Origin: DATGKR01 sp035294565
GTDB lineage: Bacteria; Actinomycetota; Acidimicrobiia; Acidimicrobiales; Palsa-688
Length of the DNA stretch: 26,328 nt
Direction of reading: 5' to 3'
NCBI GenBank assembly: GCA_035294565.1
Contig: DATGKR010000199.1
Span: forward strand, 1 to 26,328
Below are positions 14,846 through 22,422 of this stretch, piece after piece. Numbering within the stretch: the stretch's first letter is position 1; each line of letters starts with the position of its first letter. Made by a program: the position numbers and the translations under genes. The notes under the pieces are model-generated. The model did not search any database and was not told the origin of the DNA. It worked only from the letters and a program-made list of their open reading frames with translations.

Positions 14846-14851
14846 ATTATG
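14846..14851 (-). promoter_or_regulatory. Possible -10 hexamer of the WS/DGAT gene
   Basis: On the minus strand this reads CATAAT, one mismatch from TATAAT, about 54 bases before the acyltransferase ATG. A GTGG-TTTTT-CCAC inverted repeat lies further upstream near the -35 region. The 132-bp divergent gap must also hold the patatin promoter. Confidence 0.35.
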
Positions 14852-14909
14852 CCGCCCCCGCGGCTGTGGAAAAACCACGTCGGGCCGTCTGAGCGGGGCG
14901 ACGCGGCGA

Positions 14910-14915
14910 TACCGT
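14910..14915 (+). promoter_or_regulatory. Possible leaderless-type -10 of the patatin gene
   Basis: TACCGT lies eight bases before the GTG start at 14924. No clear Shine-Dalgarno is seen, though GGGGA is nearby. Confidence 0.35.
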
Positions 14916-14923
14916 GGGGATCC

Positions 14924-15913
14924 GTGCGCGTCGGGATCGTGCTCGCTGCCGGTGGAGCCGTGGGTGTCGCCTACCACGGTGCGGTCCTCGCCGCTCTGGA
15001 AGAGGCCACCGGGTGGGACCCGAGGGAGGCGGAGCTGGTGGTGGGCACCTCGGCCGGCTCGGTGACCGGAGCGGTGCTACGCGCCGGAGTCCCTGCCGGC
15101 GACCTGGCTCGCACCAGCGAAGGCGAGCCGCTCTCCGAGGAAGGGTCCAGGCTGGCGGCGATCGGAAGCCCGCACCGGCCGCGGCCCACGCCCGCCCATG
15201 CGCTGGCTTTCCGTCCCGTCGCCGAGCCGGCCGCCTTCCTGCACGCCCTGACGCACCCCTTCGGCCATCCGGTGCGCGCGCTGGTGGTGGCCGCCATGCC
15301 GGCGGGCGGGGTGCCGACCTCGGCGATCTCCGAAGGGATCGACCTGCTCCACGGGGGTGCCTGGCCCGAGCGCCCGCTTTGGGTGTGCTCCTACGATCTG
15401 CGGGCGGGGCGCCGGGTGGTGTTCGGCAAGCCAGGCTCGCCCGCAGCGACCGTCGGTCAGGCGGTGGCCGCGTCCTGCGCCATCCCCGGGTACTTCAAGC
15501 CCGTCACCATCGGCGGCCGGCGCTACGTGGACGGTGGCGTGCACTCGATGGCGAACCTCGACCTCGTCGCCGACAGCGGTTTGGACCTGGTCGTCGCCGT
15601 CTCCCCGATGTCGCAGGCATCGTTCAGGCTGGGGTTCACGCCGGTCGACTTGATGAGAAGCCCGCTGCGGGCGCGCCTGCGCAGGGAGGTGGACGCTCTG
15701 CGCCGCCGGGGCGTTCGGGTGATCGTGATCCACCCCGGTCGGGCGGTGATCGCCGCGATGGGGCCCAACCCGATGGACGCGGCCCGCCGCGCCGCGGTGT
15801 CACGCGCCGGGCGCGAGAGCGTCAGGCGCTGGCTGGCCGACTCGCCGGAGGGACGCTGGCTGGCTCGGGCGCTGTCCGGCGACGGTCGCCGAGGCTCCGA
15901 GCGGACGGCGTAG
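14924..15913 (+). CDS. Patatin-like phospholipase / acyl hydrolase
   Basis: 329 residues. The oxyanion-hole glycine stretch is LAAGGAVGVAYHGAVLAAL (about 8-26). The nucleophile elbow is VVGTSAGSVTGA (GxSxG, Ser43), and the catalytic Asp is in YVDGGVHSMANLDL (Asp203, DGG form). Ser-Asp dyads of this kind hydrolyse acyl esters of phospholipids or neutral lipids. No signal peptide or membrane helix is evident, so the protein is probably cytosolic or peripheral. The GTG start was chosen because the fold begins there and a -10-like hexamer precedes it. A very long open frame reaching back to 14069 overlaps the opposite acyltransferase and is not coding. It ends 86 bases before sufB and is divergent from WS/DGAT. 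Confidence 0.88.
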   Translation: MRVGIVLAAGGAVGVAYHGAVLAALEEATGWDPREAELVVGTSAGSVTGAVLRAGVPAGDLARTSEGEPLSEEGSRLAAIGSPHRPRPTPAHALAFRPVAEPAAFLHALTHPFGHPVRALVVAAMPAGGVPTSAISEGIDLLHGGAWPERPLWVCSYDLRAGRRVVFGKPGSPAATVGQAVAASCAIPGYFKPVTIGGRRYVDGGVHSMANLDLVADSGLDLVVAVSPMSQASFRLGFTPVDLMRSPLRARLRREVDALRRRGVRVIVIHPGRAVIAAMGPNPMDAARRAAVSRAGRESVRRWLADSPEGRWLARALSGDGRRGSERTA

Positions 15914-15948
15914 GCGGGCCGACCCGCGGCGAAGCCCTCGAGGGTTGT

Positions 15949-15981
15949 TACTATCTGGGTAGGAGAAATCCCCCGCTCTCC
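15949..15981 (+). promoter_or_regulatory. Candidate sufB promoter and short hairpin
   Basis: TACTAT at 15949-15954 is a good -10 hexamer about 46 bases before the sufB ATG. Downstream, GGAGA (15962-15966) and TCTCC (15977-15981) can pair. No convincing -35 or known Fe-S regulator operator could be identified by eye. A purine-rich stretch with GGTGTGGTGAG precedes the ATG. Confidence 0.35.
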
Positions 15982-15999
15982 GAAAGGGTGTGGTGAGCC

Positions 16000-17400
16000 A
16001 TGACCGCAACTGATCTCGACCTCGGGCGCTACAAGCTGGGTTGGAGCGACGTCGAGGACTTCTACGTCTTCAAGCCGAAGAAGGGCATCTCGGAGGACAT
16101 CGTGCGGGAGATGTCCTGGATGAAGGGCGAGCCCGACTGGATGACCCAGCGGCGCCTGAAGGCGCTCCGCCACTTCGAGAGGCGGCCGATGCCGACCTGG
16201 GGCGGCGACATGTCGGGCATCGACTTCGACGACATCTACTACTACGTCAAGCCGATCGACCGGCAGGTCAGCGCCTGGGACCAGCTGCCCGAGTCCGTCA
16301 AGGCCACCTACGACAAGCTGGGGATACCCGAAGCGGAGCGCAAGTACCTGGCGGGTGTCACCGCCCAGTACGAGAGCGAGGTGGTCTACCACAAGAACCG
16401 GGAGGACCTCGAAGCACAGGGCGTGCTCTTCTGCGACATGGACACCGCCCTGCGGGAGTACCCAGACATCGTCAAGCGCTACTTCGGCACTGTCATCCCG
16501 GCCAACGACAACAAGTTCGCCGCTTTGAACACCGCGGTGTGGAGCGGAGGCAGCTTCATCTACGTGCCTCCCGGCGTGAAGGTGGAAATGCCCCTGCAGG
16601 CCTACTTCCGGATCAACTCGGAGAACATGGGCCAATTCGAGCGCACGCTGATCATCGCCGACGAGGGCGCGCAGGTGCACTACATCGAGGGCTGCTCGGC
16701 GCCGGTGTACACCTCCGACTCCCTGCACTCGGCCGTCGTGGAGATCATCTGCAAGCCGGGAAGCCGCGTCACCTACACGACGATCCAGAACTGGTCGAAC
16801 AACGTTTACAACCTGGTGACCAAGCGGGCGCGTGCCGAGACCGAAGCGCACATGGAGTGGATCGACGGCAACATCGGCAGCCGCCTGACGATGAAGTACC
16901 CCGCCGTGTACCTGATGGGCCCCAAGGCCTCCGGCGAGGTGCTCTCCGTCGCCTACGCAGGACCGGGCCAGCACCAAGACGCCGGCGCCAAGATGGTGCA
17001 CGCCGCCCCGGAGACGTCCTCGACGATCATCTCCAAGTCGATCTCGAAGGACGCGGGCCGCACCTCCTACCGGGGTCTGGTCCGTTTCGAGGAGGGAGCA
17101 CGCAAGTCCAAGAGCTTCGTCCGTTGCGACGCCCTCCTCCTCGACGACCTGTCCCGGAGCGACACCTACCCCTACATCGAGTTCGGGGAGCAGGACGCCC
17201 AGGTGGGCCACGAGGCGACGGTGTCAAAAGTCGGCGACGACCAGCTCTTCTACCTCATGAGCCGGGGCCTCTCGGAGCAGCAGGCGATGAGCATGATCGT
17301 CAACGGGTTCATCGAGCCGATCACCCGAACGCTTCCCATGGAGTACGCGGTGGAGTGGAGCCGGCTGATCGAGCTGCAGATGGAGGGGTCGATAGGGTGA
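16000..17400 (+). CDS. sufB: Fe-S cluster assembly scaffold SufB
   Basis: 466 residues, full length. SufB is the scaffold of the SufBC2D complex, where Fe-S clusters are built in the cytosol. Clear family segments are DFYVFKPKKGISEDIVREMS, DDIYYYVKP, GVLFCDMDTALREYPDIVKR, FAALNTAVWSGGSFIYVPPG, VHYIEGCSAPVYTSDSLHSA (with the conserved Cys), NWSNNVYNLVTKRARAE, GSRLTMKYPAVYLMGP, AGPGQHQDAGAKMVHAAPET, SKSISKDAGRTSYRGLV, KSFVRCDALLLDDLSRSDTY (the second conserved Cys) and FYLMSRGLSEQQAMSMIVNG. It is the first gene of the operon. The ATG at 16000 matches the family N-terminus. No sufR-type regulator gene lies directly upstream; a patatin gene does. Confidence 0.98.
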   Translation: MTATDLDLGRYKLGWSDVEDFYVFKPKKGISEDIVREMSWMKGEPDWMTQRRLKALRHFERRPMPTWGGDMSGIDFDDIYYYVKPIDRQVSAWDQLPESVKATYDKLGIPEAERKYLAGVTAQYESEVVYHKNREDLEAQGVLFCDMDTALREYPDIVKRYFGTVIPANDNKFAALNTAVWSGGSFIYVPPGVKVEMPLQAYFRINSENMGQFERTLIIADEGAQVHYIEGCSAPVYTSDSLHSAVVEIICKPGSRVTYTTIQNWSNNVYNLVTKRARAETEAHMEWIDGNIGSRLTMKYPAVYLMGPKASGEVLSVAYAGPGQHQDAGAKMVHAAPETSSTIISKSISKDAGRTSYRGLVRFEEGARKSKSFVRCDALLLDDLSRSDTYPYIEFGEQDAQVGHEATVSKVGDDQLFYLMSRGLSEQQAMSMIVNGFIEPITRTLPMEYAVEWSRLIELQMEGSIG

Positions 17401-17437
17401 GCCTCTCGCCGGCCGGGGACCGCCGGGCGGTGGGGGG

Positions 17438-17905
17438 GTGACCGCAGCCATCGCCCTCGCGGTGGTGCTGGTGATCGTCGTCGCCGGGGCGTCGATGGCC
17501 ATGGAGAACCAGCGGAGCGCCACGGCCCCCTCGGCGAGGCCCCCCGGTCAGCCGCGCACCCGTCCGGCGAAGAGCGGACCCCGGGGGCGCAAGCCCGCTC
17601 CGGCGGAGGAGGCTCCGTCCCCGCCCCCCGAACCGGAGGCGAAGCCGACCGAGATACTCCCCAGCTTCGCCCACGCCCGCGCCCGGGTGCTGTCGGTCGT
17701 GGACGAGCGCACCATTGGCCCCGTGACCCGCAGCCGCCTCAGCGTCCGGGTGGAACCCGAGGGGGCCGAGCCGTTCGAGGCGAGCGTCCGGGTAGCCTTC
17801 CAGACGCCCCAGTCCCGGGCCGCCGTGAAGGTTGGCGGAACCGTGGACGTCCGCTTCGACCCCGACGACCACAGCAGGGTCGTCGTGGAGCTCCCCCCAG
17901 CTTGA
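17438..17905 (+). CDS. One-helix anchored protein of unknown function inside the suf operon
   Basis: 155 residues from GTG, preceded by a run of G that can act as ribosome binding site. An N-terminal membrane segment IALAVVLVIVVAGASMAM (about 5-22) is followed by a Pro/Arg/Glu-rich linker (about 23-72). A small beta-rich domain (about 75-155) contains ARVLSVVDERTIGPVTRSRL, VRVAFQTPQSRAAVKVGGTV and DVRFDPDDHSRVVVEL. The last part, ending in a strand after a DPxD turn, resembles small beta-barrel domains found in many uncharacterised actinobacterial membrane-anchored proteins. It sits 37 bases after sufB and 13 bases before sufD, an unusual place for a membrane protein. I do not know its function. 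Confidence 0.75.
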   Translation: MTAAIALAVVLVIVVAGASMAMENQRSATAPSARPPGQPRTRPAKSGPRGRKPAPAEEAPSPPPEPEAKPTEILPSFAHARARVLSVVDERTIGPVTRSRLSVRVEPEGAEPFEASVRVAFQTPQSRAAVKVGGTVDVRFDPDDHSRVVVELPPA

Positions 17906-17918
17906 GATCCTGAGCGAA

Positions 17919-19175
17919 GTGACAGCTTTCACCGTCGAAACCGGCCTAGCCCTCCCTGGGCCCGCCTGGCTGCGGGACGCCCGGGTCGCCGCGGCCGGCC
18001 GGCTGGAAGACGCGGCTTGGCCCACCTCGGCCGCCGAGGAGTGGCGCTACTCGCGCATCGACTCCTTCGACCCCGACCGTTACGCCTTCGCCCCGCGGCC
18101 CACGGCACCGCCCGCCTTTGCCGACGGCGAGCTGGTCGCCGCCGCCGGCGACGCCTTCGCGAGGTTGGAGACCCTGGACGGGTGGGTGCAAGGCGCGGAG
18201 GGTCCGGTACGGGTGCTCTCCGGGGAGGAGGCTGGTCAAGAGGTCCGCTTGGGTGAGATCGCCGGGGAGCCCGACCGCTTCACGTTGATGAGCACCGCTT
18301 TCGCACCCGACCCGGCCGTGATCGAGGTGGCCGCCGGCGAACCCCGCAGGGTGCTCGTCGTCCACCGTTTCTCTGCCGACGGCGTCGTCGCCTTCCCGAG
18401 GGTCCTCCTCCGCGCCGACGAAGGGGCCGAAGTGTCGGTCGTCGAGATCGTCACCGGGACCGCGCACGCCCTCGCCGTCCCGGTGACCGAGATAGACGTC
18501 GCTCCCGCCGCACGCGTTTCGTGGCTGCAGGTTCAGGCGCTCGGCGGCGAGGCCTGGCAGTTGGCGCTGCAGGCAAGCCGGGTCGGTCGCGACGCCTCGT
18601 TCTCGTCGGCCGCGGTGGCCTTCGGCGGGGACTACGCCCGGGTTCGTACCGACTCCCACCTGACCGGTGTCGGCGCTTCCAGCCGTCTCGTCGCGATGTA
18701 CTTCGGGGCCGGCACCCAGACGCAGGACTTTCGCACCGTCCAACGCCACGCCGCCGAGAAGACCACGTCGAACCTCCTCTACAAAGGGGTGGTGGCCAAC
18801 CGCGCCCGCTCGGTGTACAGCGGTTTGATCAGGGTCGAGAAGGGCGCCAGAGGGACCAACGCCTTCCAGACGAACCGGAACCTGGTGCTCCACGAGGGCG
18901 CCCACGCGGACTCGGTCCCCAACCTGGAGATCGAGGACAACGACGTGCGCTGCAGCCACGCCTCCGCCGTCGGCCCCATATCGGAGGACGAGCGCTTCTA
19001 CCTCGAGAGCAGGGGGGTGCCGCCGGAGGTCGCCGCCCGGCTGATATCGCTCGGCTTCCTCGGAGAGGTCGTGGAGAGCCTGCCCGTGCCCTCCGTGGCA
19101 CAGTGGGTGCGCTCGGCGCTGGCCGCCAAGCTTGCCAGGGCCGAGGAGGACGAGTCGAGAGGAGGCCGGCGTTGA
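17919..19175 (+). CDS. sufD: Fe-S cluster assembly protein SufD
   Basis: 418 residues, partner of SufB in the SufBC2D scaffold, needed for iron entry. The N-terminal half is diverged, as usual for SufD, with EEWRYSRIDSFDPDRYAF, the typical EEWRYT-like motif of the family. The conserved C-terminal beta-helix includes YFGAGTQTQDFRTVQRHAAE, TSNLLYKGVVANRARSVYSG, LIRVEKGARGTNAFQTNRNL, LHEGAHADSVPNLEIEDNDV, CSHASAVGPISEDERFYLES and VVESLPVPS. The GTG start at 17919 follows the previous stop by 13 bases. Earlier in-frame starts would overlap that gene and read its shadow. The stop overlaps the Rieske gene by four bases (TTGA). Confidence 0.96.
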   Translation: MTAFTVETGLALPGPAWLRDARVAAAGRLEDAAWPTSAAEEWRYSRIDSFDPDRYAFAPRPTAPPAFADGELVAAAGDAFARLETLDGWVQGAEGPVRVLSGEEAGQEVRLGEIAGEPDRFTLMSTAFAPDPAVIEVAAGEPRRVLVVHRFSADGVVAFPRVLLRADEGAEVSVVEIVTGTAHALAVPVTEIDVAPAARVSWLQVQALGGEAWQLALQASRVGRDASFSSAAVAFGGDYARVRTDSHLTGVGASSRLVAMYFGAGTQTQDFRTVQRHAAEKTTSNLLYKGVVANRARSVYSGLIRVEKGARGTNAFQTNRNLVLHEGAHADSVPNLEIEDNDVRCSHASAVGPISEDERFYLESRGVPPEVAARLISLGFLGEVVESLPVPSVAQWVRSALAAKLARAEEDESRGGRR

Positions 19176-19486
19176 GCGAGCTCTGCCGCGTGCGCGCCGA
19201 CGCGGTGCCCGACGGGAAGGCCGTGCGGGTGCCGGGCGGGCCCGACGGCGTCTGCCTGGTGCGCCTGGGGGAGCGGTTCTACGCGGTCGCCGACCGCTGC
19301 ACCCACGCCGACGTGCGCCTCTCCGAAGGCGAGGTGGACGAGGTCGAGTGCTCCATCGAGTGCTGGAAGCACGGCAGCACGTTCTCCCTCCTCGACGGCG
19401 AACCGCAGTCGCTGCCGGCGACGCAGCCGGTCGCCGTCTACAGGGTGGTCCGCGACGGGCAGGAGGTGGTGGTTCTCGATGAGTGA
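19172..19486 (+). CDS. Rieske-type [2Fe-2S] ferredoxin of the suf operon
   Basis: 104 residues. Cluster ligands are in CTHADVRLSEG and ECWKHGSTFSLLDG, giving the two Cys and two His of a Rieske fold. Similar small non-haem Rieske proteins are commonly encoded between sufD and sufC in actinobacteria and may deliver electrons during cluster assembly; that role is an inference. The N-terminal ELCRVRADAVPDGKAVRV and the C-terminal VAVYRVVRDGQEVVVLDE are typical of the NirD/ferredoxin subgroup. The TTG start overlaps the sufD stop, and GAGGAGG lies upstream at good distance. The end overlaps the sufC start by eight bases, so all three genes are probably translationally coupled. Confidence 0.94.
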   Translation: MSELCRVRADAVPDGKAVRVPGGPDGVCLVRLGERFYAVADRCTHADVRLSEGEVDEVECSIECWKHGSTFSLLDGEPQSLPATQPVAVYRVVRDGQEVVVLDE

Positions 19487-20216
19487 CCACACGTTGTCCG
19501 TCGAAGGCCTCTGCGCGGGTATCGCTGGTCGGGAGATCCTTCGGGGCATCGACCTGGAGGTCCGCTCGGGCCAGGTCCACGCGGTGATGGGGCCGAACGG
19601 CTCGGGCAAGAGCACCCTCTCCCACGTGCTGGCCGGACGTCCCGGTTACACGGTCAGCGCCGGAAGGGTGGCGCTCGACGGAGAGGACCTGCTCGGCCTG
19701 CCCGCCTGGAGGCGCGCCCAGGCCGGTCTTTTTCTAGGGATGCAGTACCCGATCGAGGTGCCCGGCGTGAGTCTCGGCGACGTGCTGGCCGAGGCGTTCA
19801 GAGCCGCAGGCCGCGACCCGGCTGACGTGACCGCGCTGGTCGTCGCCGAGGCGTCCAGGGTCGGTCTCGACGCCCGGCTCATCGACCGTCCGCTCAACGT
19901 GGACCTCTCCGGCGGTGAACGCAAACGCAACGAGACCGTCCAGCTGGCCGTGCTCAACCCCCACTTCGCCGTGCTCGACGAGATCGACTCCGGCCTCGAC
20001 GTCGACGCGCTGCGCGCCGTCGCCCGGCGCATCGAGGCGGCCACCGAGGACGGCCTGGGGGTCCTGGCGATCACCCACTACACGAGGCTGCTGGCCGAGC
20101 TGCGCCCCGACCGTACCCACGTGCTGTTCGGGGGGCGGATCGTCGCCAGCGGAGGCCCCGAACTTGCCGACGAGCTGGAGAGGAGCGGCTACGCCGCCTG
20201 GTCCGGGCAGGACTGA
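19479..20216 (+). CDS. sufC: Fe-S cluster assembly ATPase SufC
   Basis: 245 residues, the ABC-type ATPase of the SufBC2D complex. It has Walker A VMGPNGSGKSTLSHVLAG, Q-loop region LFLGMQYPIEVPGVS, the signature NVDLSGGERKRNETVQLAVL, Walker B FAVLDEIDSGLDVDAL, the D-loop within that segment, and the switch His in LAITHYTRLL. ATP hydrolysis is thought to reshape the SufB-SufD interface to expose cluster sites. SufC is soluble and has no membrane domain. The ATG at 19479 overlaps the end of the Rieske gene. An MFS gene follows with no gap. No sufS cysteine desulfurase or sufU gene follows in this window. Confidence 0.98.
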   Translation: MSDHTLSVEGLCAGIAGREILRGIDLEVRSGQVHAVMGPNGSGKSTLSHVLAGRPGYTVSAGRVALDGEDLLGLPAWRRAQAGLFLGMQYPIEVPGVSLGDVLAEAFRAAGRDPADVTALVVAEASRVGLDARLIDRPLNVDLSGGERKRNETVQLAVLNPHFAVLDEIDSGLDVDALRAVARRIEAATEDGLGVLAITHYTRLLAELRPDRTHVLFGGRIVASGGPELADELERSGYAAWSGQD

Positions 20217-21617
20217 GTGCGAAGCGGAGGGGGCTCGAGGAGGGTTCTGCTCGTCAGCGTGCTGTTCGGCCTGTTCGCCTCGAACGTCACCTTCACGATC
20301 TTCAACGTCGCCCTCGTCGACATAGCCCGCAGCCTCCGCACGACCCCCACGACCCTCACCTGGGCGATCACCGCCCCGCTGCTCGCCGTCGGCGTCGGCG
20401 CCCCCGTCCTCGGCCGCCTCGGGGACCTGCGCGGCCACCGGCGCCTGTACCTGTTCGGCCTGGCCGGGTCCCTCGTGTGCGCGGCGACGACGGCGCTGGC
20501 CTGGAACGCCGCTTCGCTGATCGCCGCCCGCCTGTTCTCCGGCCTGGGCAGCGCCTGCCTGACGGCGGCCTCTTGGGCGCTGCTGTTCCAGGTGTTCGGG
20601 CCCGCCGAGCGGACCAGGGTGCTCGGATGGTGGTCGCTCGTCGGCGCCGGGGGCCCGGTCATCGGCGTGGCCGCGGGAGGTCCGATCGTCGAAGCGTTCG
20701 GATGGCGGTGGATCTTCGTGCTGCAGGTGCCGTTGCTGCTCGCCGCCCTCGCCGCCAACCACGTTGTCCTGCCCCGCGACGCGTCGGCGGACGAAGGAGC
20801 GGCGTCGAGCGGGTTGGACCTCCCCGGAGCAGCGCTCCTCGGGTTGGGGGTCGGCTCGGCGCTGTTGGCCGTCAACCAGGCCGGGAGCGGTTGGCGGAGC
20901 CCCGTGGTGCTCGGCTCCGTGGCCGTCGCCGCCATATGCCTGGCGGGGTTCTCCGTTTTCGAGAGGCGCGCCCGTTCACCGGTCTTCCCTGTCGAGTGGC
21001 TTTCGGACAGGAGGTTCGTCCTGCCCTGCGTGGCAGCGTTCGCTCTCAACTTCGCCTACATGGGCGGCTTCTTCTTGACCCCGCTGTTTCTGGAGCAGGG
21101 CCTGCACTACAGCATCGGCGCGTCGGGGTTCTTCCAGATAGCCCGGCCCCTCGTGTTCGCCGTTGCCGCCCCCGCAGCAGGCTACATGGCGGTTCGCACC
21201 GGCGAGAAGGCGGCAGCCGTCGCCGGCGGGGTGATCATGGTCACCTCGATGCTCGTCTTCGCCCTGATCGACACCCGCTCGGCCGTGCTGATCATCCTCG
21301 CCCTGGGCGCGTCGGGGTTGGCGAGCGGGGTGGCCACCCCGGCGGTTTCGGCGCTCGTGGCGGCAGCGGCCGACCTGGAGCGGATGGGCTCGGCGAGCGC
21401 GGGGATGCAGGTGGCCAGCCAGGTCGGCGTTGTCGCCGGCATTCAGGTGATGCAGACGGTTCAGGCCACCCGCCAGCACCTCGCAGGGGTCGTCGGTTCC
21501 TACCACGACGCCTACCTGGCGGGTGCGGTGGTCGCCGTCGCGGCAGTGGGGTCGGCCCTGCTCGTCCGGCGATCGGGGCGGGTCGCCCCGACCCCCGCGG
21601 TGCTCGAAGCCGGCTAG
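20217..21617 (+). CDS. MFS drug-exporter-like transporter (DHA2/EmrB-type)
   Basis: 466 residues with about 12-14 membrane segments. The N-terminal helix VTFTIFNVALVDIARSLRTT, the following TTLTWAITAPLLAVGVGAPV, motif A-like LGRLGDLRGHRRLYLFGLAG, and the motif C-like region LGWWSLVGAGGPVIGVAAGG fit the major facilitator superfamily drug:proton antiporter-2 group. A hydrophilic loop (about 183-203) splits the halves. The GTG start directly abuts the sufC stop. A later GTG at about 20260 is possible but would cut into the first helix. Its substrate is unknown. Co-orientation with suf suggests read-through but not necessarily a shared role. Confidence 0.9.
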   Translation: MRSGGGSRRVLLVSVLFGLFASNVTFTIFNVALVDIARSLRTTPTTLTWAITAPLLAVGVGAPVLGRLGDLRGHRRLYLFGLAGSLVCAATTALAWNAASLIAARLFSGLGSACLTAASWALLFQVFGPAERTRVLGWWSLVGAGGPVIGVAAGGPIVEAFGWRWIFVLQVPLLLAALAANHVVLPRDASADEGAASSGLDLPGAALLGLGVGSALLAVNQAGSGWRSPVVLGSVAVAAICLAGFSVFERRARSPVFPVEWLSDRRFVLPCVAAFALNFAYMGGFFLTPLFLEQGLHYSIGASGFFQIARPLVFAVAAPAAGYMAVRTGEKAAAVAGGVIMVTSMLVFALIDTRSAVLIILALGASGLASGVATPAVSALVAAAADLERMGSASAGMQVASQVGVVAGIQVMQTVQATRQHLAGVVGSYHDAYLAGAVVAVAAVGSALLVRRSGRVAPTPAVLEAG

Positions 21618-21636
21618 GCGCCCCGCTCCCGGCGCG

Positions 21637-21686
21637 GCGACCCAGGCCCTCGGGCTTTTCTTCGCGACCCCAGGCCCTTGGGCTTT
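21637..21686. terminator. Candidate terminator region: two similar GC-rich hairpins
   Basis: The 94-bp gap between the convergent MFS and cyclase genes contains two near-copies of an about 23-base element. Each has CAGGCCC-NN-GGGCT followed by T residues (GGGCTTTTCTT at the first, GGGCTTTGC at the second). Each can form a short stem followed by T-rich sequence on the plus strand, as expected for intrinsic termination of the suf-MFS transcript. The stems are short, so strength is uncertain. Confidence 0.5.
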
Positions 21687-21711
21687 GCTCCTCGGGGTCC
21701 GCCCCCGCCGG

Positions 21712-22383
21712 CTAGAGCCGGGCTGGCGCCTCCTCAGGGTGGGCGGGGGGCGTGCGCTGCGTCTCCTCCCAGGCGAGGGCACACGCCGTGGAGCAGAACC
21801 GCTGCACGGTGCCGTCGGCCCCGAAGCGGGTGTCCAGACCCCGCTGAACCGGCAGGCGAAGGCCGCAGCAAGGGTCGACGGCCATCTCCTCGCTGGTCGC
21901 CACCGACAGCACTACGGCCTCCACGGGACGATCGATGCCCTGCAGGTTCAAGGACTTGGGAGCCCCCGCGGCCACCCAGCGGGGAGCGAGGCTGGCAACC
22001 TCGCGGGTGGCCAGGACCTCGGCGGGAGCGGCGGCGTCGCAGAGTCGGGCCGCCACGTTCGCCGCCCGGCCGATGTAGTCGTCGCCCTCGAACATGATGA
22101 CCGCCCCCTGGGCGAGGCCGGCCCTTATGTCCAGGGGGCCGGTGTCGGCCGCCCGGTCGGCGATCTCCAGGACGAGCGCCACGACGGCGGGGGTGTCAGC
22201 CGAGCTGAGCATGGCGCCGTCGCCGAGCCACTTGGTCACCCGGACCCCTCGCCTCGCGGCGATCTCCCGGACCCGCCCGCGGAAACGGGTGAGTATCTGC
22301 ACCGTCCTCTCGTCGCCGTGGTGCTCGGTGAAGGCGGTGAACCCGGTCAGGTCTATGAAGGCGAAACAGCGCTCTACCCGCAT
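21712..22383 (-). CDS. Class III nucleotidyl cyclase-like protein with C-terminal Cys-rich YHS-like domain
   Basis: 223 residues. Residues 6-160 form a class III adenylate/guanylate cyclase catalytic domain. Metal-binding Asp11 is in FAFIDLTGFTAFTEHHGDER, Asp55 in VTKWLGDGAMLSS (with base-specifying Lys51), and Asn109 with Arg113 in YIGRAANVAARLCDAA act as transition-state residues. All key positions are present, so it may be active as a dimer making cAMP. A C-terminal segment (about 169-207) contains DPCCGLRLP and RFCSTACALAWEE, a CC-x23-CxxxC pattern resembling YHS/TRASH metal-binding domains. No membrane or HAMP segment is present. The ATG start has GGTGAG upstream and a TAGCCT hexamer 14 bases away. 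Ligand and output are unknown. Confidence 0.85.
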   Translation of the reverse strand: MRVERCFAFIDLTGFTAFTEHHGDERTVQILTRFRGRVREIAARRGVRVTKWLGDGAMLSSADTPAVVALVLEIADRAADTGPLDIRAGLAQGAVIMFEGDDYIGRAANVAARLCDAAAPAEVLATREVASLAPRWVAAGAPKSLNLQGIDRPVEAVVLSVATSEEMAVDPCCGLRLPVQRGLDTRFGADGTVQRFCSTACALAWEETQRTPPAHPEEAPARL

Positions 22384-22422
22384 CTGCTCACCGGCTCAGG
22401 CTAGCGCCGGCGCGGGCCAGGC

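Noticed and set aside
14069..14923. Upstream extension of the patatin open frame
   Set aside because: It lies antisense to WS/DGAT and has no patatin-family sequence. The fold starts at 14924, next to a -10-like hexamer.
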